A stretch of DNA of 64,000 bases from an uncultured Clostridium sp. (GTDB lineage Bacteria; Bacillota; Clostridia; Oscillospirales; Ruminococcaceae), in assembly GCA_902490335.1 (NCBI GenBank), contig CABUDL010000004.1, positions 45,139 to 109,138 of the forward strand, in the 5' to 3' direction. Shown piece by piece: positions 1 through 7,859 of the stretch (position 1 is the stretch's first letter; every line of letters begins with the position of its first letter). The notes below the pieces were generated by a model. That model saw nothing but the letters and a program-made list of their open reading frames with translations. It did not search any database and had not been told where the DNA came from. The position numbers and the translations under genes are program-made.

Positions 1-284
1 ACCAGGTTGCCGCCTGCATACAGCAGGATTCCTTTTAAGCCTGCCTCGTCGCATTTTTCTCTCATGCCGGTGCAGTCGATCTCGCCCTGTCCATACAGAG
101 AAGAAACACAGATGGCATCTGCGCCTACCTCGACAGCTGCTTTGATAAACTCATCCTGTGGTACCAGTACGCCCAGGTTGGTAACGTCAAAGCCTGCGTC
201 CAGAAATGCACGGTTGAGGATGGCGTTTCCGACTGCATGAACGTCCGCACCGATAACGCCGATAACCAGTTTTTTCTTTTCCAT
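1..284 (-). CDS. glmS: Glutamate mutase small (sigma) subunit, C-terminus outside the window
   Basis: B12-binding subunit of methylaspartate (glutamate) mutase, which interconverts L-glutamate and L-threo-3-methylaspartate in the cytoplasm. The 94 visible residues carry the cobalamin signature DxHxxG (D14, H16, G19), then SSLYGQGEID and the start of the GGN loop, matching clostridial GlmS almost motif for motif. The start ATG at 284 is preceded by AGAGGTG. It lies 44 bp after the hydratase beta gene on the same strand, so it probably belongs to that operon; the large mutase subunit and MutL-like chaperone would be expected beyond the edge. Truncated only by the window boundary. Other B12 small-subunit families (methyltransferases) fit less well because of the SSLYGQGE segment. 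Confidence 0.9.
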   Translation of the reverse strand, partial: MEKKKLVIGVIGADVHAVGNAILNRAFLDAGFDVTNLGVLVPQDEFIKAAVEVGADAICVSSLYGQGEIDCTGMREKCDEAGLKGILLYAGGNL

Positions 285-328
285 TTTTGTTTGCACCTCT
301 TGTCAATATTTTCGGTCACTGCCCGCTG

Positions 329-886
329 TTAGCGCAGCGATTCAAGATACTCTTTTGGACCTTTTTCGTACAGGTTGTTGCCTTCGCTGTCGATGATGAC
401 AAATGCCGGCAGGTCCTCGACCTCCAGACGTCTGAGTGCCTCTGCGCCCAGATCTTCGTATGCGATGACCTCAGCCTTTTTGATGCAGCGGGACAGCAAA
501 GCGCCTGCGCCGCCGATTGCTCCAAAGTAAACTGCGCCATGTTTCTTCATCGCTTCGATTACCTCAGGGCTTCTCTTGCCTTTACCGATCATACCGCGCT
601 GACCCAGCTCGATCATGGTTGGGGAATAAGCGTCCATACGGTAGCTGGTGGTAGGACCTGCGGAACCAATCACCTGGTCGCCCTTTGCCGGAGCCGGACC
701 TACATAATAGATAACGGCATCCTTTGGATCAAACGGCAGCTCCTTGCCCTGTGCTACCAGTTCGCAAAGACGTTTGTGAGCAGCGTCCCTTGCTGTGTAA
801 ATAACTCCCGAAATCAGTACACTATCTCCACATTTTAAGTCTTTTACCTGCTCCAAGGTAAGTGGAGTTGTTATTCTCTTTTCCAT
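329..886 (-). CDS. Class I fumarase-type hydratase, beta subunit
   Basis: 185 residues, the usual size of the separate beta chain of two-subunit class I fumarate/L-tartrate/mesaconate hydratases. The chain contains the family segments GDSVLISGVIYTARDAAHKR and GPTTSYRMDAYSP, and MIGKG. It pairs with the iron-sulfur alpha subunit encoded 12 bp upstream to form a cytoplasmic [4Fe-4S] hydro-lyase. Because the next gene downstream is glutamate mutase subunit S, the physiological substrate may be mesaconate (giving citramalate) rather than fumarate; related enzymes accept both, and sequence alone does not decide. Confidence 0.92.
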   Translation of the reverse strand: MEKRITTPLTLEQVKDLKCGDSVLISGVIYTARDAAHKRLCELVAQGKELPFDPKDAVIYYVGPAPAKGDQVIGSAGPTTSYRMDAYSPTMIELGQRGMIGKGKRSPEVIEAMKKHGAVYFGAIGGAGALLSRCIKKAEVIAYEDLGAEALRRLEVEDLPAFVIIDSEGNNLYEKGPKEYLESLR

Positions 887-898
887 AACCTTCTCCTC

Positions 899-1738
899 TT
901 ATAACTCAACAGTTTTATGACGGGTAACATGGCAGTTGATGTTGACTGCGATTGGCAGACCTGCGATGTGGGTCGGCATCTTTTCGATGTTGACTGCCAG
1001 AGCGGTGGTCTTGCCGCCTACGCCCTGTGGACCGATGCCCAGAGCGTTGATCTTCTCCAGCATCTCTTCTTCCAGCTGTGCATAGAACGGATCTGCATTG
1101 CGGACGTTGGTGTTTCTCATCAGCGCCTTCTTTGCCAGCAGCGCTGCTTTATCAAAGGTGCCGCCGATGCCTACGCCGACCACGATTGGCGGGCATGGGT
1201 TCGGACCTGCATCCTCAACGACCTTCATGATAAATGCCTTGACGCCTTCAAGCCCGTCAGAAGGTTTGAGCATTTTGATCTGGCTCATGTTCTCGCTGCC
1301 AAATCCCTTTGGAGCAACGGTCAGCTTAAAGCCGTCTCCAGGAACGATGTCATAGTAGATCATGGCAGGGGTGTTGTCGGTGGTGTTGACCCTGTCCAGT
1401 GGATCGCGGACGACCGATTTACGCAGGCAGCCTTCTGTGTATCCCTGACGTACACCTTCGTTGACCGCTTCCTCCAGGTTGCCGTCGATGTGAACGTCCT
1501 GACCGATCTCCATGAATACACACGCCACGCCGGTATCCTGGCAAACCGGAACATAAGCCTTCTCTGCAATCAGGTAGTTCTCGTGAATGATTCCCAGGAT
1601 GTTCTTTGCCAGATCCCATGGCTCAGCCTGTTCACATGCGTTGATCTTCTCCTTGATATCCTCAGGAAGATAGGAGTTTGCTTCCATGCAAAGACGTTTT
1701 ACCTGTGCGGTAATGTCTTTGGCACTAATCTCTCTCAT
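899..1738 (-). CDS. Class I fumarase-type hydratase, alpha subunit ([4Fe-4S])
   Basis: 279 residues, typical for the alpha chain. Three cysteines in conserved contexts probably bind the catalytic [4Fe-4S] cluster: C66 in VCQDTG, C182 in NPCPP and C269 in NINCHVTRH; their spacing matches that of single-chain class I fumarases. GFGSEN and VGVGIGG are further family motifs. The ATG is preceded by GGGAGGG. This is the first gene of the run alpha-beta-glmS on the minus strand and has a recognisable promoter upstream. Role inferred from neighbours: mesaconase in glutamate fermentation; fumarase in a partial TCA route is the alternative. Confidence 0.93.
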   Translation of the reverse strand: MREISAKDITAQVKRLCMEANSYLPEDIKEKINACEQAEPWDLAKNILGIIHENYLIAEKAYVPVCQDTGVACVFMEIGQDVHIDGNLEEAVNEGVRQGYTEGCLRKSVVRDPLDRVNTTDNTPAMIYYDIVPGDGFKLTVAPKGFGSENMSQIKMLKPSDGLEGVKAFIMKVVEDAGPNPCPPIVVGVGIGGTFDKAALLAKKALMRNTNVRNADPFYAQLEEEMLEKINALGIGPQGVGGKTTALAVNIEKMPTHIAGLPIAVNINCHVTRHKTVEL

Positions 1739-1880
1739 CGTGTTTTCCCTCCCGTTTGGTCTTTCAGTATTTACCGAAAAATGCAGCCTGTGTGACCACC
1801 GGCTGTTTTTTATTGATAAGCGCCTTACCGGCGCTGATATCCGACTGTTTTTTTAGGACAGACAGAAGATGCCCCGCTCT

Positions 1881-1909
1881 AATTTATCACCATTGTCCCA
1901 TCTTTGCAA
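1881..1909 (-). promoter_or_regulatory. Probable sigma-A promoter of the hydratase/glmS operon
   Basis: On the minus strand TTGCAA (1904-1909) and TAAATT (1881-1886) are separated by 17 bp. The resulting leader of about 135 nt contains a small hairpin, AGCGCC/GGCGCT, near 1830. I do not recognise a riboswitch class in it. Confidence 0.5.
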
Positions 1910-2274
1910 GTTTTCTTTCAAAAAAGTTAATTTTGATTTTTTTCGTGCAATGTACAGAAACAACAAAAAAAACTTCTTATTTTAATAACGATGACTAAAG
2001 TACAGCTGAACCTGCGAAAGTTCCTTGCAAAAATAGGGCAAACTGACAATAAAGTTCAATCTTTTTCGTGCGTTTTGATAAAGCCAAAAGGTTGCTATAC
2101 GCAACCTTTCCCTCTTTAAATAAATATACCACAAATTTGCGCTATTTAAAAGGCTTTTCTGGGACTATTTTCCAAAAAATTATGCGCATTTCCTTCCCGT
2201 CATTCTTTGATGCTGTTAGAAAATCCATACCGGAACTGCCCGCTTTGCCCGCGATTTCCTGAACAAAAAGATGC
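1910..2274. other. Intergenic stretch with one hairpin, no gene seen
   Basis: A/T-rich spacer between the promoter of the hydratase operon and the terminator of the yitT-like gene; both neighbours are on the minus strand. The only clear structure is an inverted repeat at 2088-2110 (AAAGGTTGC and GCAACCTTT around a five-base loop) with no convincing T-run on either side. Short reading frames here have no ribosome site or recognisable product. Confidence 0.6.
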
Positions 2275-2310
2275 AAAAAATCCAGATGGAAGTCAATCCC
2301 CCATCTGGAT
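2275..2310 (-). terminator. Rho-independent terminator of the yitT-like gene
   Basis: Minus-strand stem ATCCAGATGG/CCATCTGGAT (2301-2310 and 2280-2289) followed by six T. The stem begins inside the last codons of the gene. Confidence 0.9.
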
Positions 2311-3171
2311 ATAACGAAAGCCTTCTCCGTGAACCTCATTTGATTCCAGCACCACCATAAAGGAAGCCGGGTCCACCGCCTTCACCGCCTGCTGCACCTG
2401 ATACATCTGCTTGTCGCTGCACGCGCACATGACCACCTGTTTGTCCTCCTGCTTGTAACCGCCGGCAGCCTTGAGGATGGTTGTGCCTCGCTTACAGGTC
2501 GCATCAATGGTGTCGCAGACCAGCTTGCCATGCTCGGTGACAATCAGCGTCAGTTTGCCCGCGTTGGCACCGTACATTACCTTGTCGATAACCACCGAGA
2601 AGATGAAGCTGACAATCATGCCATAGATGATGCCGTCCACATCGCGGAACAAAAAGCCGCCTGCCAGCACGATGACCACGTCGGTGATAAATGCCAGCCT
2701 GCCCAGCGACAGATGCGGTCGCACCGCCTTGAGCGCCATGACCACAAAATCCGCACCGCCGGTGGAGGAATTCTGCATATAAATCAGACCGTATCCCAGA
2801 CCCATCGTCACGCCGGTACACAGTGCCGCCAGCAGCCGGTCACCGTCGTATGCCGGCAGCATCGGTCCGATGTAGTCGATAAAGATAGAAGAAATGATCA
2901 TACAGCGAATTGAGCGCAGGAAAAATCCCTTGCCCAACAGCTTATAGCACAAAAAGGCAAGCGGAATATTCAGCAAAATGATGGTCGCACCGATGGGCAT
3001 TCCCCACAACCGGTTAAAAATCAGCGCGATACCCGAAAATCCGGTCAACGGAAAGCCTGCATTGACCGCAAAGCTGTCCAGCGCCACCGCCACCAAAAAT
3101 CCGCCCAACGTTTCCATAAAGAAGGAGATCAGCCACCCCTTCCACCTTTCCTTGTCCAATGTCTGTTTCAT
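2293..3171 (-). CDS. YitT-family membrane protein (DUF161/DUF2179)
   Basis: 292 residues. The N-terminal two thirds contain about five to six hydrophobic segments with the YitT-type run VALDSFAVNAGFPLTGFSGIALI and NSSTGGADFV; the last ~90 residues form the soluble DUF2179 domain (YGANAGKLTLIV onward). Family members are integral membrane proteins of unknown transport or sensing role. AGGAGGG sits 8-9 nt before the ATG at 3171. The 5' leader carries a strong terminator-like hairpin (separate entry), so expression may be attenuated. No co-transcribed neighbour is evident. Confidence 0.88.
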   Translation of the reverse strand: MKQTLDKERWKGWLISFFMETLGGFLVAVALDSFAVNAGFPLTGFSGIALIFNRLWGMPIGATIILLNIPLAFLCYKLLGKGFFLRSIRCMIISSIFIDYIGPMLPAYDGDRLLAALCTGVTMGLGYGLIYMQNSSTGGADFVVMALKAVRPHLSLGRLAFITDVVIVLAGGFLFRDVDGIIYGMIVSFIFSVVIDKVMYGANAGKLTLIVTEHGKLVCDTIDATCKRGTTILKAAGGYKQEDKQVVMCACSDKQMYQVQQAVKAVDPASFMVVLESNEVHGEGFRYIQMGD

Positions 3172-3217
3172 TTTCTTTTTCCCTCCTGCATAAAATCATT
3201 CCCATTTCCCGCTCTGC

Positions 3218-3266
3218 AAAAAAGAGCATCCGCAGACCGCTCGATATGATCCGCAAATGCTCTTTT
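3218..3266 (-). promoter_or_regulatory. Terminator-like hairpin in the yitT-like leader (attenuator candidate)
   Basis: Read on the minus strand, AAAAGAGCAT (3257-3266) pairs with ATGCTCTTTT (3220-3229), and the stem continues for nine more pairs including G-U wobbles. It is followed by six T at 3218-3223. No minus-strand gene lies upstream that it could terminate, so it falls in the leader about 47 nt before the ATG. Confidence 0.5.
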
Positions 3267-3351
3267 CTATTTTAGAATAACATACAATTTTTGCAAAGTC
3301 AAGCGTTGGATTTTTATTCTATTTTACTAAAAAATATTCGTTTTTCTCCCC

Positions 3352-3381
3352 TTGTCCACCCTTTCTGTTTTATGGTATACT
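3352..3381 (+). promoter_or_regulatory. Sigma-A promoter of the lipoprotein gene at 3426
   Basis: TTGTCC (3352-3357), an 18-bp spacer and TATACT (3376-3381), about 45 bp before the start codon. Confidence 0.65.
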
Positions 3382-3425
3382 GTGAAAAAACGCACCCTTA
3401 CAAACCATAACAGGAGGAAGGTCTT

Positions 3426-4019
3426 ATGAAGCACATCCTTTGTTTATGCCTGAGCGTTCTACTTTGCTGCCTGCTGTGTACCGGATGCAAACAGCAGCCG
3501 GACAACTTTGTTCAAAGCGCCCAGCTCAGTCAAAGCGAGCAGGAGCTGCTCCAGCTGCTGGAGATTGAGCAGCCGCAGCTGTTCGATTTTTCGGTCGAGG
3601 GCGCAAAAAGCCTTTCGCTCGAGCTGTTCACCCTTGAAAACGGCAGCTGGAAGCCCGTCGGCTCCTTCTCAGGAAATATCGACCAACCCTCCAGCACCGG
3701 TCGCATCCTCTGCCGGACCGACCCGGACACCCATCAAATCATCGGGCTGGCGGTGGAGAACCTTGGCTCCATCCAGCGCATCCAGCCACAGATAGAGTCG
3801 CTGCCCGCTGCCACCGGCTACGGACAAAGTGCCATCTCCGGGCGCACCGACATCACCCTGGAGCAGCCGGTCGCACTGTGCGTGCTCTACCTCAACTGGC
3901 AGCAGAAGGATTCCTACACCCACTACCTGCCCGACTATGCGCTGGAAAATCCGCAGGAAATCGAAAGCGATGCCGCACAGCTGGTCACCCTCACCTTTTC
4001 TGCGCAGCCGCTCGCCTGA
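3426..4019 (+). CDS. Lipoprotein of unknown function
   Basis: 197 residues. A short hydrophobic signal sequence ends in the lipobox LLCTGC, so cleavage and lipidation at C21 is expected and the mature protein would sit on the outer face of the membrane. The remainder is polar, with a region rich in Gln and Glu (SQSEQELLQLLEIEQPQ) followed by a beta-rich segment. I recognise no family. AGGAGG lies just upstream of the ATG. It has its own promoter and is followed by a second promoter, so it is probably monocistronic. Confidence 0.75.
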   Translation: MKHILCLCLSVLLCCLLCTGCKQQPDNFVQSAQLSQSEQELLQLLEIEQPQLFDFSVEGAKSLSLELFTLENGSWKPVGSFSGNIDQPSSTGRILCRTDPDTHQIIGLAVENLGSIQRIQPQIESLPAATGYGQSAISGRTDITLEQPVALCVLYLNWQQKDSYTHYLPDYALENPQEIESDAAQLVTLTFSAQPLA

Positions 4020-4046
4020 TTTTTGTGTTGCACAAACTGCCAAATC

Positions 4047-4075
4047 TGGAAAAATCCGCTTAGATATGGTATAAT
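4047..4075 (+). promoter_or_regulatory. Possible promoter of the acetyltransferase gene
   Basis: A perfect TATAAT at 4070-4075 with only a poor -35 (TGGAAA, 4047-4052) at 17 bp. Confidence 0.4.
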
Positions 4076-4113
4076 GCACAGGGTATCCCCAAACTGTATG
4101 CGAGGTGAAAACG

Positions 4114-4695
4114 ATGACCGAAAAACAACGATCCGATGCCGGTCTGCCCTACTTTCCGGGCGATGAGGAACTGCGCGCGCTGCGTGCCCGCTGCAAGCAG
4201 CTGTGCTATGCCTTCAACGCAACCGAACACCAGCAGCGGGAGGAACGGATGAACCTGCTGCGGCAGCTGCTGGGCAGCACTGATGGACGATTTCTGATTG
4301 AGCCGAGCTTCTGGTGCGATTACGGCTACAACATCCACCTGGGCAAAAACTTTTATGCCAACCACAACTGTGTCATCCTCGACTGCGCCAAGGTCACCTT
4401 CGGCGACCATGTGATGGTCGGTCCCAACTGCGGCTTTTACACCGCCTGCCATCCCATCGACCCGCAGCAGCGCCGCGAAGGCGTCGAGTTTGCCCGTCCC
4501 ATCACCGTCGGAAATGATGTCTGGTTCGGCGGCGGCTGTACCGTTCTGCCGGGTGTGACCATCGGGGACGGCTGTGTCATCGGCGCGGGCAGCGTGGTCA
4601 CCCGCGACATCCCTGCAAACACCGTTGCCGCAGGCAATCCCTGTCGGGTGCTGCGCTCCATCTCGGAGGCGGACCGGATGGACTTGATGCGCTAG
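4114..4695 (+). CDS. Maltose/galactoside O-acetyltransferase-like, hexapeptide-repeat family
   Basis: 193 residues, close to the usual ~185-200 of the Maa/LacA/NodL group, which acetylates sugar hydroxyls using acetyl-CoA in the cytoplasm. The N-terminal Maa cap (MTEKQRSDAGLPYFPGDEEL) is followed by left-handed beta-helix hexapeptides, with the catalytic His in FYTACHPID and the GNDVWFGGGCTVLPGVTIGDGCVIGAGSVV core. I chose ATG 4114 because GAGGTG immediately precedes it; an in-frame GTG at 4105 lies within that ribosome site. The substrate cannot be assigned. Confidence 0.88.
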   Translation: MTEKQRSDAGLPYFPGDEELRALRARCKQLCYAFNATEHQQREERMNLLRQLLGSTDGRFLIEPSFWCDYGYNIHLGKNFYANHNCVILDCAKVTFGDHVMVGPNCGFYTACHPIDPQQRREGVEFARPITVGNDVWFGGGCTVLPGVTIGDGCVIGAGSVVTRDIPANTVAAGNPCRVLRSISEADRMDLMR

Positions 4696-4725
4696 CACCC
4701 ACTTTAAATTTGAGGAGGATATGTT

Positions 4726-5249
4726 ATGAAACACAATACCAAAAAGCTGGTCCTGTCGGGTCTTTTCCTTGCGCTCGGACTGGTGCTCCCCTTCCTGACC
4801 GGTCAAATCCCCGAAATCGGCAATATGATTAGCCCGATGCACTTTCCCGTCCTGTTGTGCGGCTTCATCTGCGGCGCTCCCTACGGCGCTTTGGTGGGAT
4901 TGATTCTGCCGCCGGTGCGCTTCCTGCTGTTCCAGATGCCTCCGCTGTACCGGTGGGTCTTGCCATGGCGTTCGAGATGGCAGCCTACGGTCTGGTCAGC
5001 GGATTGCTCTACTCCCGCGTCCAGCACAACATCAAAGGAATCTACCTCAGCCTGATTCCTGCCATGGTAGTCGGACGCATCGTCTGGGGAATCGCCCAGG
5101 TTGTCCTGATGGGACTTTCCGGCGGCAGCTTCACCTTCCAGGCGTTCATCGCAGGCGCACTCATCAATGCAGTCCCTGCCATCGTTTTGCAGCTTATTCT
5201 GATTCCTCTCATCATTGCCGCCCTGCAAAAGGCAAAGATTCTCAAATAA
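4726..5249 (+). pseudogene. ECF transporter S-component-like membrane protein, broken by a -1 frameshift
   Basis: Frame 1 (from ATG 4726, preceded by GAGGAGG) gives a normal membrane N-terminus up to FLLFQMPPLY; the next frame continues at PVGLAMAFEMAAYG through to LQKAKILK at 5249. Joining them restores a ~174-residue, roughly six-helix protein resembling the ECF-type substrate-binding (S) subunits that capture vitamins. Loss of one C in the CC run at 4950-4951 explains the break. As it stands frame 1 ends at 5055 with nonsense sequence. It could be a real null allele, phase variation or a sequencing error. The ligand is not identifiable. Confidence 0.75.
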
Positions 5250-5273
5250 ACGCACCCTGCATTCTGCAAGCAA

Positions 5274-5319
5274 ACCCTCTGCTTTCCCCGGTAAGTGGCG
5301 AAAGCAGAGGGTATTTTTC
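5274..5319 (+). terminator. Rho-independent terminator
   Basis: Stem ACCCTCTGCTTTC (5274-5286) / GAAAGCAGAGGGT (5300-5312), then a T-run to 5319. Confidence 0.88.
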
Positions 5320-5384
5320 TGGAAAATCGCAGATTTTATTAACTTATCGTATAAATTATGATGTTTATTAACTAAAAGTAAATA

Positions 5385-5411
5385 TTAGCACTCGCCTATT
5401 GACAGTGCTAA
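5385..5411. promoter_or_regulatory. CIRCE operator (HrcA binding site)
   Basis: TTAGCACTC, nine bases, then CAGTGCTAA: the consensus right arm is GAGTGCTAA, so there is one mismatch in 18 arm positions. It overlaps the -35 box of the hsp20 promoter, the expected repressor geometry. Confidence 0.9.
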
Positions 5412-5427
5412 TATCGTGAGCTATACT
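5399..5427 (+). promoter_or_regulatory. Sigma-A promoter of hsp20
   Basis: TTGACA (5399-5404), 17 bp, TATACT (5422-5427). It gives a leader of about 130 nt before the ATG. Confidence 0.88.
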
Positions 5428-5563
5428 AGATTCAGAACAAAAGAAAAAGACCTCCAGGCACGCAGGAGATTCCCGAAGGAGCCTCCCGCAGCAAACCGTT
5501 GAAAGCCTCTTCCTGATGTTCCAACGAACAAAACAAAATGGATTGAAAACGGAGGAATGATTT

Positions 5564-6010
5564 ATGTTACTGCCTAGCATCTTTGGTGAAAATTTGTTTG
5601 ATGATATGATGAACTTCGATTTCGATAAGGAGTTCGAACGGATGAGCCGCCCGCTGTACGGCAAACATGCCCAGAATATGATGAAGACCGATGTCCGCGA
5701 AGGCGAAAAGAGCTACGAGCTGGACATCGACCTGCCGGGATTTTCCAAGGATGAAATCACCGTCCAGCTGGAAAACGGCTACCTGAGCATCAGCGCCGCA
5801 AAAGGTTTGGACAAGGACCAAGAGAACAAGGACGGCAAATATATCCGCCGCGAGCGCTATGCCGGCAGCATGAGCCGTACCTTCTATGTCGGCGACCAGC
5901 TGACCGAGCAGGATATTCAGGCAAAATTTGAAAACGGCATCCTGCAGCTGACCGTTCCAAAGAAGGAAGCCAAGCAGGTAGAAGGGCGCAAATACATCGC
6001 AATCGAGTAA
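5564..6010 (+). CDS. Hsp20/alpha-crystallin small heat-shock protein
   Basis: 148 residues, normal for the family. A short N-terminal arm (MLLPSIFGENLFDDM) precedes the alpha-crystallin domain at about residues 43-140 with YELDIDLPGFSKDEI, LSISA and the GILQLTVPK terminal strand. It is an ATP-independent holdase that binds unfolding proteins and hands them to other chaperones. A CIRCE site on the promoter implies repression by HrcA and induction by heat or unfolded protein. GGAGG precedes the ATG. Monocistronic: terminated by a long perfect hairpin. Confidence 0.95.
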   Translation: MLLPSIFGENLFDDMMNFDFDKEFERMSRPLYGKHAQNMMKTDVREGEKSYELDIDLPGFSKDEITVQLENGYLSISAAKGLDKDQENKDGKYIRRERYAGSMSRTFYVGDQLTEQDIQAKFENGILQLTVPKKEAKQVEGRKYIAIE

Positions 6011-6035
6011 ACTTTTCCCTCTTATCAACTATATG

Positions 6036-6080
6036 AACAAGCCCAAGGGTCAAGGCGTTGCCTTGACCCTTGGGCTTGTT
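6036..6080. terminator. Strong hairpin after hsp20
   Basis: Perfect 21-bp stem (6036-6056 with 6060-6080) around a three-base loop. The following T tract is weak, so it may act as a 3' stabiliser as well as a terminator. Confidence 0.75.
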
Positions 6081-6139
6081 TCTGCTATGCTAAATTCATA
6101 AGTATTCTACCGGCTGCAACAAACGGAGGGAAAAGGTCT

Positions 6140-6589
6140 ATGTTTCTTTTTTTCAATCATTTTGATACGATTTCCGGTCATCCTCTGACGTTAAAAATCA
6201 TCGAGAAAAATCCCGGCGACCGGCAGGCAATTCCCTTTTATTATTACAACATCTTTTTAAGCGACTCTGACCAACCCATCGGGAAAATCAGTCTGCGGGT
6301 CGGTCACAACTTCCATTCTTACTACAACGGCAACATCGGCTATGAAATCGACCTGCCATACCGCGGGCATCACTATGCTGCCGCCGCCTGTCAAATGCTC
6401 TTCCCGCTGGCAAAAGCGCATGGGATGGAGTATCTGGACATCACCTGCGACGAGGACAATATTGCCTCCTGCAAAACCCTCGAACACCTTGGTGCAGAAT
6501 TGCTCGAAATCTGCACACCTCCTCAAAGCTATTGCTATTGGAAAGAAACCATCAAGCCGCATCGCATCTATCGGTTAAAACTGCAATAA
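6140..6589 (+). CDS. GNAT-family N-acetyltransferase
   Basis: 149 residues with the GNAT order: beta strands with IGKISLRVG, GYEIDLPYRGHHYAAAACQMLFPLAKAHGM (acetyl-CoA pyrophosphate loop and helix) and the C-terminal DEDNIASCKTLEHLGAELLE motif typical of RimJ/RimL-like enzymes. It should acetylate an amine, but the substrate is unknown. GGAGGG precedes the ATG. Single gene bounded by hairpins on both sides. Confidence 0.85.
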   Translation: MFLFFNHFDTISGHPLTLKIIEKNPGDRQAIPFYYYNIFLSDSDQPIGKISLRVGHNFHSYYNGNIGYEIDLPYRGHHYAAAACQMLFPLAKAHGMEYLDITCDEDNIASCKTLEHLGAELLEICTPPQSYCYWKETIKPHRIYRLKLQ

Positions 6590-6627
6590 AGAAAAGGACC
6601 TCGCCAAAACGAGGTCCTTTTCTTTAT
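6588..6627. terminator. Bidirectional terminator between GNAT and aldo/keto reductase genes
   Basis: 16-bp stem (6588-6603 with 6610-6625) flanked by A-rich and T-rich ends, placed between convergent genes. Confidence 0.85.
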
Positions 6628-6640
6628 TGTGAAAGTTTTC

Positions 6641-7798
6641 TTACTTTGCTGCCTCAGCGGCTTCCAGCTCCGCCTTTTTCTGTGTATACAGCTTGGCAAT
6701 CATCTCCAGCTTATCTGGAATGGCAATCATCTGCGGACATTTTGTGGTACACGCCATGCAGCGGACACAATGCTCTGCACCGTTTCCATGCTCCACTACC
6801 TCTTCATAGTCCTGCACAAACGCCTTTTCCTTGCCAAAAATCTTGTACTGAGAGTAGATGGAGAAAATCTCCGGGATGTCCACACCCATCGGGCAGTCCA
6901 TGCAGTACCGACAGCCGGTGCAGGGGATTTCATTGACCTTGCGAATCTCCTCGACTACCCGGTCGATAGCTGCCAGCTCCTGCTCATTCATCGGCTCGAA
7001 GTTGGTCATGGTGGCAACGTTGTCCTCCAGCTGCTGCAAATCGCTCATACCGCTGAGCACAACAGCGACCTGCGGCAGCGATTCCACCCAGCGGATTGCC
7101 CAGCTGGCAATCGAGCGCTGTGGCTCCAGCTCCAAAAACGGTTTGGCACGCTCGCTGTCGATGGTAGCCAGATAGCCGCCGCGCACCGGCTCCATGACCA
7201 TAACCGGCAGGTTGCGTCTTTCCAGTTCACGGTATAGCTGCTCTGCACCCTGGTTGTGCCAGTCAAGGTAGTTGAGCTGAATCTGTACAAAATCCCAGGT
7301 ATAATCATTCAAAATCTGGGTGAACACCTGATAGGTGTCATGGAAGGAAAAGCCCAGATGTTTGATCTTGCCCTCGCGCTTCATCTGCTGCAAAAATTCC
7401 ACGCAGTGCAGGTCCTTTACCTTTTTATAGTGGTTGCGGTTGAGGCTGTGTACCAGATAGAAGTCGATATAATCGGTTTTTAAGGTTTTGAGCTGGTTGT
7501 AGAAGCGGGCTTTCATGTCCTCTTCGTCGCTGCACAGCCAGATGCTCATTTTATCTGCGATAAAATAGCTGTCCCTCGGATACGACTCAAACGCCTTGCC
7601 AAAGATTTTTTCCGATTCCCCTTTGTGGTAGACCATTGCGGTATCGAAATAGTTGATGCCCATTTCGTACGCTTTTCTCAGCAGCTGGACTGCTGCATCC
7701 ATGTCCACCTCATCGCCGTTTTTCGGAAAGCGCATTCCTCCGTAACCCAGACGGGAGATTTCCTTTCCCAAAGCAGGGATCATTCTGCGATCGATCAT
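6641..7798 (-). CDS. Aldo/keto reductase with C-terminal 4Fe-4S ferredoxin domain
   Basis: 385 residues. The N-terminal ~270 residues are an AKR barrel (GYGGMRFP; NYFDTAMVYHKGESEKIFG with catalytic Asp/Tyr; Lys in IADKMSIW; HSLN). The C-terminus carries two cysteine clusters, CTGCRYCMDCPMG and CVRCMACTTKCPQ, predicting two [4Fe-4S] centres. This architecture is common in Clostridia and suggests electron delivery from ferredoxin-like carriers as well as, or instead of, NADPH. The substrate is unknown. AAGGAGAGG precedes the ATG. Transcribed alone. Confidence 0.9.
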   Translation of the reverse strand: MIDRRMIPALGKEISRLGYGGMRFPKNGDEVDMDAAVQLLRKAYEMGINYFDTAMVYHKGESEKIFGKAFESYPRDSYFIADKMSIWLCSDEEDMKARFYNQLKTLKTDYIDFYLVHSLNRNHYKKVKDLHCVEFLQQMKREGKIKHLGFSFHDTYQVFTQILNDYTWDFVQIQLNYLDWHNQGAEQLYRELERRNLPVMVMEPVRGGYLATIDSERAKPFLELEPQRSIASWAIRWVESLPQVAVVLSGMSDLQQLEDNVATMTNFEPMNEQELAAIDRVVEEIRKVNEIPCTGCRYCMDCPMGVDIPEIFSIYSQYKIFGKEKAFVQDYEEVVEHGNGAEHCVRCMACTTKCPQMIAIPDKLEMIAKLYTQKKAELEAAEAAK

Positions 7799-7859
7799 TT
7801 TCTATCCTCTCCTTCTCATCGTCCGATTCCTGTCCGGCCGACAGGAACTTTGTATTTTT

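Noticed and set aside
1739..1880. Cobalamin riboswitch before the hydratase/glutamate mutase operon
   Set aside because: The leader is only ~135 nt and I could not find the B12-box or the expected multi-stem order; only a small hairpin is present.
2068..2262. 64-codon plus-strand frame in the intergenic region
   Set aside because: No ribosome site, overlaps a hairpin, and composition is that of the A/T-rich spacer.
4857..5249. Independent 130-codon gene inside the ECF-like region
   Set aside because: Its first ~30 codons are a shifted reading of the upstream half; the rest is the natural continuation of the frameshifted gene.
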